In this document: positions 7,510 through 14,828 of the stretch, piece by piece
How positions within the stretch are numbered: position 1 is the stretch's first letter
How the letters are laid out: each line of letters begins with the position of its first letter
NCBI GenBank assembly: GCA_017430945.1
Contig: JAFRMB010000096.1
Coordinates: 1 to 15,906, forward strand
Origin: Clostridia bacterium
Lineage (GTDB): Bacteria > Bacillota_A > Clostridia > Christensenellales > Aristaeellaceae
Direction of reading: 5' to 3'
Length of the DNA: 15,906 nucleotides
Made by a program: the position numbers and the translations under genes
Notes under the pieces: generated by a model
What the model saw: the letters and a program-made list of their open reading frames with translations, nothing else
Told to the model about the DNA's origin: nothing
Database searches by the model: none

Positions 7510-8212
7510 GTGCAGCGACCTCCTCCGACACATGGCCGTAGATCTCGATGTATCTTTCCTTGAGCGTCCGATCGCCGCAGGTCTCTTCCCGGGTGCCCGC
7601 GGCGGCCAGGCGCCCCTCCTTCAGGAACACGCAGGTGTCCACCACGTCCTCCAGCTCGTCCACCAGATGGGTGGAGATCAGCAGCGTGCGCTCGGGGCTG
7701 CGTGCGGTCAGTATGGCGTCGATCACCTGCTGGCGGGTCAGTATGTCCACGCCGTTCAGGGGCTCGTCGAACATCATGAGCTTCGCGTCCCTGGAGAGGA
7801 TCAGCGCCAGGCGCAGCTTGGCTGCCATGCCGCTCGAGAGCTGGCGCACCCGGTCTTCCGGCCTCAGCTCCATGCGCTTGAGCCACCCGTCGAACGCGCC
7901 CCGCTGGAAATCGCGGAAGAAATCGGCGTAGTACCGCCCCGCGTCCGCCACGGTCATGTAGTCGTAAAAGTAGTTCTCCGTCGGCATGTAGGCGATCTTC
8001 GCCTTGGTCTTCGCGCCGATGCGGCTGCCGTCGAACAGTACCTCGCCGGATGACTGGCGCGACAACCCCGCGATCAGCTTCATCGACGTGGTCTTGCCGG
8101 AGCCGTTGGGCCCCAGCATGAGGCAGATCCGCCCCGCCGGGATCGAAAAGCTCACGTCGTCCAGCGCCGTGCGGCGCAGATATTTTTTCGTCACGTTCCT
8201 GAATTCAAGCAT
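7502..8212 (-). CDS. ABC transporter ATP-binding protein (exporter type)
   Basis: This 236-residue ATPase has Walker A GPNGSGKTT (34-42), the signature LSSGM (125-129), Walker B LMMFDEP (145-151) with the D-loop LNGVD, and the H-loop histidine in STHL (H181). The signature LSxGM rather than LSGGQ, and the Q-loop region AYMPTEN lacking the usual glutamine, are in line with ABC-2 exporters of the YxlF/BcrA kind. It has no membrane segment and must act with the permease that follows. The ATG is preceded by purine-rich GGAGAGGAAGAGG. A stable hairpin at 8233-8260 lies just upstream of that ribosome binding site. No regulator gene of the usual GntR (YtrA) type is adjacent. Confidence 0.93.
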   Translation of the reverse strand: MLEFRNVTKKYLRRTALDDVSFSIPAGRICLMLGPNGSGKTTSMKLIAGLSRQSSGEVLFDGSRIGAKTKAKIAYMPTENYFYDYMTVADAGRYYADFFRDFQRGAFDGWLKRMELRPEDRVRQLSSGMAAKLRLALILSRDAKLMMFDEPLNGVDILTRQQVIDAILTARSPERTLLISTHLVDELEDVVDTCVFLKEGRLAAAGTREETCGDRTLKERYIEIYGHVSEEVAAHA

Positions 8213-8232
8213 TTATCCTCTTCCTCTCCACA

Positions 8233-8260
8233 GACAGCGCGGCCTGCCGGCCGGGCTGTC
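8233..8260. other. Strong GC-rich hairpin between the PBP gene and the ABC exporter genes
   Basis: Twelve-base arms GACAGCGCGGCC (8233-8244) and GGCCGGGCTGTC (8249-8260) pair with a single mismatch around a 4-nt loop. There is no U-tract on either side. On the minus strand it ends about 20 nt before the ATPase start codon. It may act as a weak terminator, an mRNA stabiliser or a processing site that separates the cell-wall genes from the exporter genes in a 95-nt gap. Confidence 0.5.
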
Positions 8261-8307
8261 ATCTTCTGTGATCCGTTCCATGTGCCCCCGATCCGCGGCG
8301 CCGCCGC

Positions 8308-9714
8308 TCACCCGACATAGTCGATGGCGGCCTTCAGCGATTTGCTGGCCAGCTCGCTCGGCATCCGCGCGCCGGCGCCGCCGCCTTCGATGACGATCGA
8401 CACGGCGTAGGGATGGGCCTCATCGTAGATGAAACCGGTGAACCACGCGTTGGTCTCGATGGTCTTGTCGTCGCTGATCTCCGCCGAGCCCGTCTTGCCG
8501 CAGACGGGATAGTCCTTGACCTTCGCGCGGGTGGCGGTGCCGGACTGCACGGTATCGTACATGTATTCGGCGATCTTGGAAGCGGCCGACTCGGACAGGA
8601 TCTGCCGGTACGGCCTGGGCTGGCCCGTTGCGCCGGTGACCCCGAGGGCGCTCGTGATCTTCCTGACCAGCATGGGCTTCATCATGACGCCCCGGTTGGC
8701 CACGGTGCCCGCGATCATCGCCATGTGCAGCGGCGTCACCAGCACCCGCCCCTGGCCGATACCGGCCCACACCAGGCCGGACATGGTGTCGATGGACTTG
8801 GGGAAGGCGGAGTTATAGACCACGAAATCGCCGAACTTGAAGTTCTCATTGAAGCCGAACTGCTCGGCGGTGGCGCGCAGTCGCTCCTGCCCAAGCTGAT
8901 AGGCGAGCTTTCCGAAGGTGACGTTGCAGCTGCGCTTGAACGCCGTCTTGAGATCGACGGCGCCGTGGGCACTGCCGCCGGCGCACACGATGCGCCCGCC
9001 CTCGTATTCCCATACGCCCGCGCAGGTGAACGGCTGCATGATGACGTTGGGATCGTTCATGACGGCCGAGGCCAGCGTAACGATCTTGAACACCGAGCCC
9101 GGCGTGTAGCGCCCCTGCAGGCATCGGTTCAGGAAGGCGCTGTCCTCGACCTGGGCGTCCGAGCGGTACATGATGTCGTAGGGGTCATAGTCCGGCTTGG
9201 ACACCATGGCCAGGATCTCGCCCGTGCGGTAGTTGGTCACGCACACCGCGCCGTTGTAGCCCTTTGGGAACCTCGAGGATATGTAGGCCTGCAGCCTGCC
9301 GTCGATGGTCAGCTGTATGGACGAGCCCACGTGATCCGCACCGCTCGTCAGTTCGCTGAGCCGGTCCAGCAGCGAGGTAGAGATGTCCATGAGCTCAGAG
9401 GAATAAAACGTCTCCACGCCCACGCCGGACATGCCCGCGATGTCCCCCACGGTCTGGGACAGCGCGCGCCGCGCCTGCTCGTTCTGCGTATACTGCCTGG
9501 AGCCGTCCGATGCCGTGGTGGCCAGCAGGTTGCCGTCCCGGTCGGTGATGTCTCCCCGATGGGTGTTCAGCGCCGCAAGGCGCGTGTTGTGCACGTCCGA
9601 GGCCCAGATCGAGCCCTGCGTATAGGCCGTCATGGCAAACCAAGCCGCCAGACCCACGAACAGGGCGACCACCAGCATGCCGACGAACCGCATGTTCCGG
9701 CGAAGCTCTTTCAT
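8308..9714 (-). CDS. pbpA: Class B penicillin-binding protein (PbpA-type transpeptidase)
   Basis: This 468-residue protein would cross-link peptidoglycan outside the membrane as the partner of the FtsW/RodA-type glycosyltransferase encoded just upstream. One N-terminal membrane anchor lies at about residues 9-31. A shortened N-terminal region follows, with HRGDITDRDGNLLA. The transpeptidase domain carries the three active-site motifs: SVFK (S207 nucleophile, K210), SCN (262-264) and KTG (407-409, in CGKTGSAE). The length and the neighbours match the short PbpA family known from actinobacteria, rather than the 600-700-residue PBP2/FtsI type. The start is the ATG at 9714, with AGGAGG 9 nt upstream; a GTG at 9720 is too close to that site. 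Confidence 0.92.
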   Translation of the reverse strand: MKELRRNMRFVGMLVVALFVGLAAWFAMTAYTQGSIWASDVHNTRLAALNTHRGDITDRDGNLLATTASDGSRQYTQNEQARRALSQTVGDIAGMSGVGVETFYSSELMDISTSLLDRLSELTSGADHVGSSIQLTIDGRLQAYISSRFPKGYNGAVCVTNYRTGEILAMVSKPDYDPYDIMYRSDAQVEDSAFLNRCLQGRYTPGSVFKIVTLASAVMNDPNVIMQPFTCAGVWEYEGGRIVCAGGSAHGAVDLKTAFKRSCNVTFGKLAYQLGQERLRATAEQFGFNENFKFGDFVVYNSAFPKSIDTMSGLVWAGIGQGRVLVTPLHMAMIAGTVANRGVMMKPMLVRKITSALGVTGATGQPRPYRQILSESAASKIAEYMYDTVQSGTATRAKVKDYPVCGKTGSAEISDDKTIETNAWFTGFIYDEAHPYAVSIVIEGGGAGARMPSELASKSLKAAIDYVG

Positions 9715-9737
9715 CTCCACTCACCTCCTTCGCAGCA

Positions 9738-9754
9738 GGACCGCCCCGCGGTCC
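9738..9754. other. Hairpin in the gap between the FtsW/RodA and PBP genes
   Basis: Perfect 7-bp arms GGACCGC (9738-9744) and GCGGTCC (9748-9754) enclose a 3-nt loop. It falls in the 47-nt gap, after the stop codon of the glycosyltransferase gene and before the PBP ribosome binding site (9723-9728). It lacks a U-tract and more likely modulates stability or translation than termination. Confidence 0.4.
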
Positions 9755-9761
9755 GGCAGTC

Positions 9762-11048
9762 TCACGCCCGGATCTCCAGCTGTTCGATGTCCCGGGCCTC
9801 GTCCTCGGCATTCATCGACGAGATGCCCAGCAGGATCCCCATCGAGAAGTAGGTGCTCACCAGGGAGGATCCGCCGTAGCAGACCAGGGGCAGCGTGACG
9901 CCGGTCAGCGGCAGCAGCTTGGTGTTGCCGCCGACGATCAGCATCGTCTGGAGCCCCAGCATGATGACCAGCCCAAAGCAAGCCAGCGAGTGGAAGCTCG
10001 TGCGCGCGTTGAAGGCCACGATCAGCCCGCGCATGATGATGAGCACATAGATCGCCAGCAGGCCGATGGCGAAGATCAGCCCGAACTCCTCGGTGATGGC
10101 CGCAAAGATGAAGTCCGAATAGTACAGCGGGATGCTCCTGGGGCGGCCCATCCCGAGTCCCATGCCGAACAGCCTGCCGGAGCCGATGGCGATCAGCGAC
10201 TGCACCAGCTGGAGCCCCTTGTCGGTGGGGTCGCTCCACGGGTTCTGCCACAGCTCCACGCGGGTCCTGACCAGCGGGATGAGGTGATACGCCGCGACTG
10301 CCGCCCCCGCGCCCATGCCCAGCCCGGACAGCGTGATGAACGCGTTGGACGTGGCCACGTAATACATGAACACCGTGACCAGAAAGTAGAGCAGCACTGC
10401 CCCCAGGTCGCGCTGCAGCAGCAGTATGCCGCAGCACGCCGCGGCAAAGGCGATGGCGGGGATGCACTTTATGAACCTCGGCCGATTGGCAAAGCCTCCG
10501 GCCAGGCACAGGATCATCACAGGCTTCATGAATTCGCTGGGCTGCACCGAGAGGCTTTTGAAGCCCACCCAGTTGCGCGCGCCGTTCTTCACGATGCCCA
10601 CCACCGGCAGGTAGGGGCTCGCCAGCGCGGCGAGGCACAGCGCCATCAGACACGGCGTGTACCGCTTCCATTGGTACCAGTTCCGCACGAATGCCGCGCC
10701 GATGAACATCGCCGCGATGCCCAACAGCGAATAGACGGCCTGGGTGCGGGGCGTGACCTCTGCCCGGGCGATGTCGGACAGCGTGATGATGCCGACAGAG
10801 CTCAGCAGGAGCACCATGATGAGGATCGCCCGGTCCACAGGCCACATCCTGCCCATGATCAACGTGACCAGCACCGTGACGGCCGGCATGGCCGCCGCCA
10901 GTATGAGCGCCTGCCTGCTCACCGTCTCCGACTGGAAAGCCACCAGCAGCATCGAAGCCGCCTGGAACAGTATCACCGCCGTGAGCAGCAGCCGCGTGTT
11001 CGAGCGCATCAGTGCCCGGCGCATCCTGTCCGTCTGTATCCTTGCCAT
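9762..11048 (-). CDS. FtsW/RodA/SpoVE-family peptidoglycan glycosyltransferase
   Basis: This 428-residue, largely hydrophobic protein has about ten membrane segments. SEDS proteins polymerise lipid II into glycan strands and work with a class B PBP. Family landmarks are GARNWVGF and SVQPSEFMKP (about 156-176), LLQRDLGAVLL with D214 at the place of the essential Asp of the QPDLGT motif, ITEEFGLIFAI (319-328), and TGVTLPLVCYGGSSL (382-396, with Cys where Ser is common). The start is the ATG at 11048, with an AGG-containing ribosome binding site. The frame is open further upstream, but that stretch lies in the FHA gene and encodes an arginine-rich shadow. Whether it serves elongation or division cannot be decided; the pairing with PbpA suggests RodA-like work. 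Confidence 0.93.
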   Translation of the reverse strand: MARIQTDRMRRALMRSNTRLLLTAVILFQAASMLLVAFQSETVSRQALILAAAMPAVTVLVTLIMGRMWPVDRAILIMVLLLSSVGIITLSDIARAEVTPRTQAVYSLLGIAAMFIGAAFVRNWYQWKRYTPCLMALCLAALASPYLPVVGIVKNGARNWVGFKSLSVQPSEFMKPVMILCLAGGFANRPRFIKCIPAIAFAAACCGILLLQRDLGAVLLYFLVTVFMYYVATSNAFITLSGLGMGAGAAVAAYHLIPLVRTRVELWQNPWSDPTDKGLQLVQSLIAIGSGRLFGMGLGMGRPRSIPLYYSDFIFAAITEEFGLIFAIGLLAIYVLIIMRGLIVAFNARTSFHSLACFGLVIMLGLQTMLIVGGNTKLLPLTGVTLPLVCYGGSSLVSTYFSMGILLGISSMNAEDEARDIEQLEIRA

Positions 11049-11079
11049 ATTATCTGCCTGTCCTCTGCGGCGAGCCGCG

Positions 11080-11727
11080 TCAGTCGTCAAAAAACAGATC
11101 CTCCGGAGCTCCATCGCCGCCGTCGGGCCCGACCTCGCCCCGGCCGCCAGCTCCGGGCTCGAAGGCGTCAGGGTCCGGCGCGTGGTCCAGCAGCGGGTGC
11201 AGCGCGAACAGATCGTCCGCCTCCGGCTGCGGCGCCCGTCGACGCTCGACGCGGGGCGCATCCCCTGCGGTCTCCGGATCCACCGACAGCACGAGCATCA
11301 GGCGCACTCTGCCGATGTCGAACACATCCCCGTCGCGAAGCAGCATCTCCGCCGCCGCGGCGTGTCCGGCCAGCCGCATGGGCGCGTGGGCGTGGGCGCG
11401 CAGGCTCAGCCCCTCCGGGGTCATCTGAAACCAGGCGTGCCTTCGCCGCACAGAGCTGTGGCGGATGCGTATGTCGGCGCGCCGCGACGTGCCGAGCATG
11501 CCTTCCAGCGTGACCGGATAGCGCATGCCCTTTCTGGCTTTCTCGTCTCCCTCGATCACGACCATTTCCCCGGCGATGCCGGTCTCGGGCGACAGGCGCC
11601 TGAGCGTCCGGGCGCGCCGGCTGTCCACCAGGGTGATGCGCCAGGCCCGCGCAACGATCAGCACCATCAGCGCCGCGAAGAAATAGCGCGCACCCAGTGC
11701 AATCAGCTCGTACAGGTCCTTGCTCAT
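11080..11727 (-). CDS. Membrane-anchored FHA-domain protein
   Basis: This 215-residue protein begins with a single membrane segment (about 8-27, GARYFFAALMVLIVARAW). An FHA domain follows at about 55-148, with the phosphothreonine-binding landmarks GTSRRADIRI (79-88) and HSSVRRRHAWF (90-100). The tail is acidic and proline-rich (about 150-215, ending EDLFFDD) and is probably disordered. FHA domains read phosphothreonine, usually made by PASTA-type kinases. The protein resembles FhaB of actinobacteria, encoded next to RodA and PbpA. The start is the ATG at 11727, with GGAGG about 7 nt upstream. It is the first gene of the long minus-strand block, behind a strong promoter, with a 31-nt gap to the next gene. 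No kinase or phosphatase gene is in the window. Confidence 0.88.
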   Translation of the reverse strand: MSKDLYELIALGARYFFAALMVLIVARAWRITLVDSRRARTLRRLSPETGIAGEMVVIEGDEKARKGMRYPVTLEGMLGTSRRADIRIRHSSVRRRHAWFQMTPEGLSLRAHAHAPMRLAGHAAAAEMLLRDGDVFDIGRVRLMLVLSVDPETAGDAPRVERRRAPQPEADDLFALHPLLDHAPDPDAFEPGAGGRGEVGPDGGDGAPEDLFFDD

Positions 11728-11770
11728 GCGGCGGCCTCCTCCCGATGATACTGACGATATGACCCAGTAT

Positions 11771-11799
11771 ATTATACGCGCAAGCGCTCCGCGTTGCAA
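11771..11799 (-). promoter_or_regulatory. Sigma-A-type promoter of the FHA-FtsW/RodA-PBP block
   Basis: On the minus strand a perfect -10 box TATAAT (11771-11776) follows a -35 box TTGCAA (11794-11799) with 17-nt spacing. It lies about 44 nt upstream of the FHA start codon. It is the only convincing promoter I see for the minus-strand genes between here and position 1373. Confidence 0.75.
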
Positions 11800-11858
11800 G
11801 TCACCCTCCGTGCGCACGTCGCCCGATTTGCGTCATTTTTGCAGCAAAAGCCCCTCTC

Positions 11859-11888
11859 TTTCGTGAATTGAACACAGAATTCATGAAA
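11859..11888. promoter_or_regulatory. Inverted repeat over the TauE/SafE promoter (candidate operator)
   Basis: The arms TTTCGTGAATT (11859-11869) and AATTCATGAAA (11878-11888) are reverse complements except at one base, with an 8-nt spacer. The right arm overlaps the predicted -35 region of the plus-strand promoter, so a dimeric regulator bound here would control the permease gene. The regulator is not identified. Confidence 0.5.
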
Positions 11889-11911
11889 AGCGCGCCGGAT
11901 TCTGCTATAAT
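11883..11911 (+). promoter_or_regulatory. Extended -10 promoter for the TauE/SafE-family gene
   Basis: TGCTATAAT gives a perfect -10 (11906-11911) with a TGn extension. At 17-nt spacing the -35 position reads ATGAAA, a poor match, which is common for extended -10 promoters. The start codon of the permease gene is about 90 nt further on. The divergent FHA promoter lies about 85 bp away. Confidence 0.65.
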
Positions 11912-11998
11912 GGTCGGGCAGTCGCGCGGCACCCTTTTGACGCCGGTCAACAGGCGGCGGTTCCGGGCTGGCGCACGGGGATCAAGGAGAGATGGCCT

Positions 11999-12757
11999 AT
12001 GACGGTGACCCCGCAGATGTACCTCATCGTATTGCCCATGGTATTTCTGGCATCCGTGGTGGACGCCATCGCCGGCGGCGGCGGATTGATATCGCTGCCC
12101 GCCTACACGCTGGCCGGACTCGATTACGATTTTGCCTCCGGCAACAACAAGTGTTCCTCCACGTTCGGTACGCTGATGGCGACCATCCGCTACTACCGCA
12201 GCGGGAAGCTCCGGCTCCGCCCCGCGCTGTGGGCGGCGGCGTTCGCTCTGCCCGGTTCCTGGCTGGGCACCCGCGTCGCCATGTACCTCGGCACGCGTCT
12301 GATGACGGTGTTCATGGTCTGCGCCACCCCGGTGATCGGCGCGCTGGTGCTGTTCAAAGGCAGGAGCATGGAGACGGCCCGGCCCGTCACCGGTCCGCGA
12401 CGGCCGGCATGCGCGCTGATCGGGCTGGCCATCGGGTTTTATGACGGCCTCTTCGGCCCCGGCACCGGCACGCTTTTGATACTGCTGTTCAACGCCGCGC
12501 TGGGCATGGATATGGTCACGGCCTCGGCCACCTCGAAGCCGGTGAACCTCGCCAGCAACATCGCGTCGCTGGTGACCCGCATCGCTGCCGGCAACGTATT
12601 GTTCGCGCTCGCGATCCCCGCGGTGGTCTGCTCCACCGCCGGAGGCCTGTTGGGTTCGAAGCTCGCGATCACCCGGGGCGCGCGGCTCGTGCGCTGGGTG
12701 ATGCTGGGCGTCCTGGCGCTGTTGACCGTCCGCCTGGCGATGCAGCTGACGGATTGA
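11999..12757 (+). CDS. TauE/SafE-family membrane permease (sulfite/organoanion exporter family)
   Basis: This 252-residue integral membrane protein has roughly eight hydrophobic segments. It carries the two family repeats: VDAIAGGGGLISLPAY (about 21-36) near the N-terminus and FYDGLFGPGTGTLL (about 147-160) in the second half. Members export sulfite, sulfoacetate or related anions, but most are uncharacterised, so the substrate is open. The start is the ATG at 11999, with AAGGAG 9 nt upstream; an ATG at 11992 opens a different frame that lacks family features. It is transcribed divergently from the cell-wall genes. An inverted repeat overlaps its promoter. The SpoIID-type gene follows 71 nt later and could be co-transcribed. 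Confidence 0.9.
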   Translation: MTVTPQMYLIVLPMVFLASVVDAIAGGGGLISLPAYTLAGLDYDFASGNNKCSSTFGTLMATIRYYRSGKLRLRPALWAAAFALPGSWLGTRVAMYLGTRLMTVFMVCATPVIGALVLFKGRSMETARPVTGPRRPACALIGLAIGFYDGLFGPGTGTLLILLFNAALGMDMVTASATSKPVNLASNIASLVTRIAAGNVLFALAIPAVVCSTAGGLLGSKLAITRGARLVRWVMLGVLALLTVRLAMQLTD

Positions 12758-12828
12758 AGAAGGTGCCTGCGCACCGTTCAAATTGAGTGGATCGGCCCGG
12801 CGAAGATCGCCGCGGCACGGAGGAAGCT

Positions 12829-14652
12829 ATGAAGAGATCGAAAGGATATGTCAGGGTGCTGACCGCCGCCCTGCTGGCGCTGGCGCTGTTGACCGGCCCC
12901 TGCACGCAGGCCCGGGCCGGGCTGTTCGACTGGTTCACGGGAGACGATGCACAGGAGACGGCGACCCCGGCCCCGACGCCCGCGCTGCCCGCCTCAAAGC
13001 TGGAGGACGACGGCTGGCTGCGGGTATCCCTGCGCTCCATCGGCGCGCCGCAGCAGCTCCACCTGACGCTGGCCGGCGTATATGCGGTGGAGAGCGACCC
13101 GGGGTTCCGCTTCGACCGCGGGCTCGCGCTCACGCTGACCGCGGTCGACGGCGAGGTTTGGCTCAGCGCCGGCGGCGTGACCATCGCCATGGGCGGCGCA
13201 CTCACGCTGACCCGCCACGCCGCGGCGGAGGGCGAGGAGAACGGCCTTTATATCGAAGAGAGCGGGAGAGACACCCTCTACCGCGGCGATCTGTCCGTAA
13301 CGGCCTCGGGCGACGGGCTCGAATCGATCCTGCGCATCCAGGTGGAGGACTATCTCTACGGCGTCGTGGCCTATGAGATGAGCGACAGTTTCCCCATCGA
13401 GGCGCTGAAAGCGCAGGCGGTCGCCGCGCGCACCTACGCCCTGCAGCGCAAATGGAACGCCGGCAGCCGCGCCTATGACCTGGTGGACACGACCGCCGAC
13501 CAGGTCTTCAAGGGCTACAGCGCGGAGTACATGAACGTCGTCTCCGCCGTGGACGCCACGCGCGGCGTGGTCGGCACCTATCGCGGCAGCTACGCCGTGT
13601 GCTACTATACCGCCTCGAACGGCGGCCAGACCGCGCTGCCCAGCCAGATCTGGGGGCGCAACGACGCAGACGGCTACCTGGCCATGGTGGACGACCCCTA
13701 TGATCTGGAAAACCCCCGGAGCCTGGTGAACGACCTCAGCTTCACCGCAAAGTGCGACGGCAGCCTGAAGCTCAAGCAGATGCTGACCGCTGCGCTGGAG
13801 CCGGTGATGGCCGACGCGGGCTTTGCGCCGGACACCTGGGTCTTCGACGCCATCTCCGGCATCGAGCCGGTCGATCCCCGCTTCGATGGCAGCTACATGT
13901 ACGATCGCCTCGCCTTCGACCTGAAGGTCCGCGTGGCAGAGAGCGCGCTGGCGTCGCCCACGCCCGCCCCCACCGAAGCTGCGTCGGGCGACCTCATGCA
14001 GAGCGAAGCTCCGTCGCCGTCACCGACCGTTGCATCGGATGTGGCTCCGCAGCCGGAGCGGTGGGTCGATCTGGACGACACCTTCCGCGTTGAACTGAGC
14101 GTCTACGACGATATCAAGGACGGATTGTCCATGGGCCTCAACGGCACGGATTGTGAGCTCATCTCCGTGGAGACCGACGCCGCTGCAGACGGGACCGCGC
14201 GCTCGTTCCGACTGTTGATGCGCCGCTATGGACACGGCGTGGGCATGAGCCAGCGCGGTGCGCAGTACATGGCCGGTCACTACGGCAAGGACTGGCTGGA
14301 GATCCTGCGCTTCTATTATCCGGGCATGACCCTCGAGCGCCTCGAGTGGCCCACTGAGCCGCTGACCGCGCTGGAAGCGATCCCCGAGGCCGTCGGCGCG
14401 GCCCGGCCAAAGCCGACGCCCAAGCCCACCCCCGCGCCCCTGCCTGCGCTCAAGCGCGGCGAACACTACGCCACTGTGACGGCCACCTCGCTCAACATGC
14501 GCGAGAAGCCCACCACCGCCGCGCGCATCGTGGATGTGCTCGGCAAGGGTCGAAAGCTCATCGTCTCCGGCAGCCCCGACGCGGACGGCTGGGTGCCCGT
14601 CCACACCGCGGAATACAGCGGCTTTGTGAAGGCCGAGTACCTGGCGGAATGA
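12829..14652 (+). CDS. Secreted SpoIID/LytB-domain protein with C-terminal SH3b domain
   Basis: The protein has 607 residues. Residues 1-30 form a signal peptide (cleavage probably after QARA); TGPC is not a good lipobox. A short Ala/Pro/Thr linker follows (about 44-55). The SpoIID/LytB domain begins with YLYGVVAYEM (175-184), where E183 matches the catalytic Glu of SpoIID, then EALKAQAVAARTYAL. It ends with GHGVGMSQRGAQYMAGHYG (468-486). SpoIID is a lytic transglycosylase that cleaves glycan strands lacking stem peptides. A proline-rich segment (about 372-411) interrupts the domain. A second Pro/Lys linker (526-540) leads to an SH3b domain (546-606, with ATSLNMREKPTTAARI) expected to bind cell wall. 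The start is the ATG at 12829, with GGAGG 5 nt upstream; an in-frame GTG-type start 42 nt earlier would block the signal peptide. SpoIID itself lacks SH3b, so a LytB-like vegetative or germination role is also possible. Confidence 0.9.
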   Translation: MKRSKGYVRVLTAALLALALLTGPCTQARAGLFDWFTGDDAQETATPAPTPALPASKLEDDGWLRVSLRSIGAPQQLHLTLAGVYAVESDPGFRFDRGLALTLTAVDGEVWLSAGGVTIAMGGALTLTRHAAAEGEENGLYIEESGRDTLYRGDLSVTASGDGLESILRIQVEDYLYGVVAYEMSDSFPIEALKAQAVAARTYALQRKWNAGSRAYDLVDTTADQVFKGYSAEYMNVVSAVDATRGVVGTYRGSYAVCYYTASNGGQTALPSQIWGRNDADGYLAMVDDPYDLENPRSLVNDLSFTAKCDGSLKLKQMLTAALEPVMADAGFAPDTWVFDAISGIEPVDPRFDGSYMYDRLAFDLKVRVAESALASPTPAPTEAASGDLMQSEAPSPSPTVASDVAPQPERWVDLDDTFRVELSVYDDIKDGLSMGLNGTDCELISVETDAAADGTARSFRLLMRRYGHGVGMSQRGAQYMAGHYGKDWLEILRFYYPGMTLERLEWPTEPLTALEAIPEAVGAARPKPTPKPTPAPLPALKRGEHYATVTATSLNMREKPTTAARIVDVLGKGRKLIVSGSPDADGWVPVHTAEYSGFVKAEYLAE

Positions 14653-14828
14653 CGGTCCTGCGGAGTGTGGCGCATTTCAGTAAAAAATACGTAAATCCGC
14701 TCTTCCATGCAGGAATCCACATGAGATAAATCGAAATATTACGTTTAGCGAAATGGATGATTTCACATATTAAACTGTTAACAGTCCGTGTGAGATCGTC
14801 GATTCACGCTGCGGGGAGGTCGTTTCCC
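14653..14828. other. AT-rich intergenic region upstream of ispH
   Basis: This 176-nt stretch is much richer in A and T than its surroundings. It holds a weak promoter-like pair on the plus strand (TTTAGC at 14744-14749 and TATTAA at 14768-14773, 18-nt spacing). It also holds the 10-bp palindrome CTGTTAACAG (14775-14784) and a 6-bp stem (14788-14793 with 14804-14809) just before the ispH ribosome binding site. I see no clear intrinsic terminator for the SpoIID-type gene and no small gene. Confidence 0.4.
14813..14820 (+). promoter_or_regulatory. Strong ribosome binding site that places the ispH start at an AUC codon
   Basis: GGGGAGGT is an excellent Shine-Dalgarno sequence. The in-frame codon at ideal spacing, 9 nt after GGAGG, is ATC (14829-14831). 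No ATG, GTG or TTG in the IspH frame lies within normal distance: the nearest are GTG at 14841, GTG at 14790 and ATG at 14757. Confidence 0.6.

Noticed and set aside
11049..11261. N-terminal extension of the FtsW/RodA-type gene to 11261.
   Set aside because: The extra 71 residues are Arg/Thr/Ser-rich, lie fully within the FHA gene in another frame, and a better start with a ribosome binding site exists at 11048.
9990..11513. A 507-residue plus-strand frame opposite the FtsW/RodA and FHA genes.
   Set aside because: It has shadow composition and overlaps two clear coding genes. The same applies to 8413-9852 opposite the PBP gene.
11992..12444. A plus-strand frame beginning at the ATG at 11992, closer to the AAGGAG.
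   Set aside because: The frame has no family features and stops early, while the frame from the ATG at 11999 encodes a complete TauE/SafE protein with normal spacing.
12754..12781. The repeat TTGAA...TTCAA with GGTGC-CTGC-GCACC at the stop codon of the TauE/SafE gene as a terminator.
   Set aside because: The main stem is only 5 bp and no U-tract follows, so termination here is not supported.
14775..14784. The perfect palindrome CTGTTAACAG upstream of ispH as an operator.
   Set aside because: Ten-base palindromes in AT-rich intergenic DNA are common, no second copy is visible in the window, and its relation to any promoter is unclear. It is mentioned only as part of the intergenic description.
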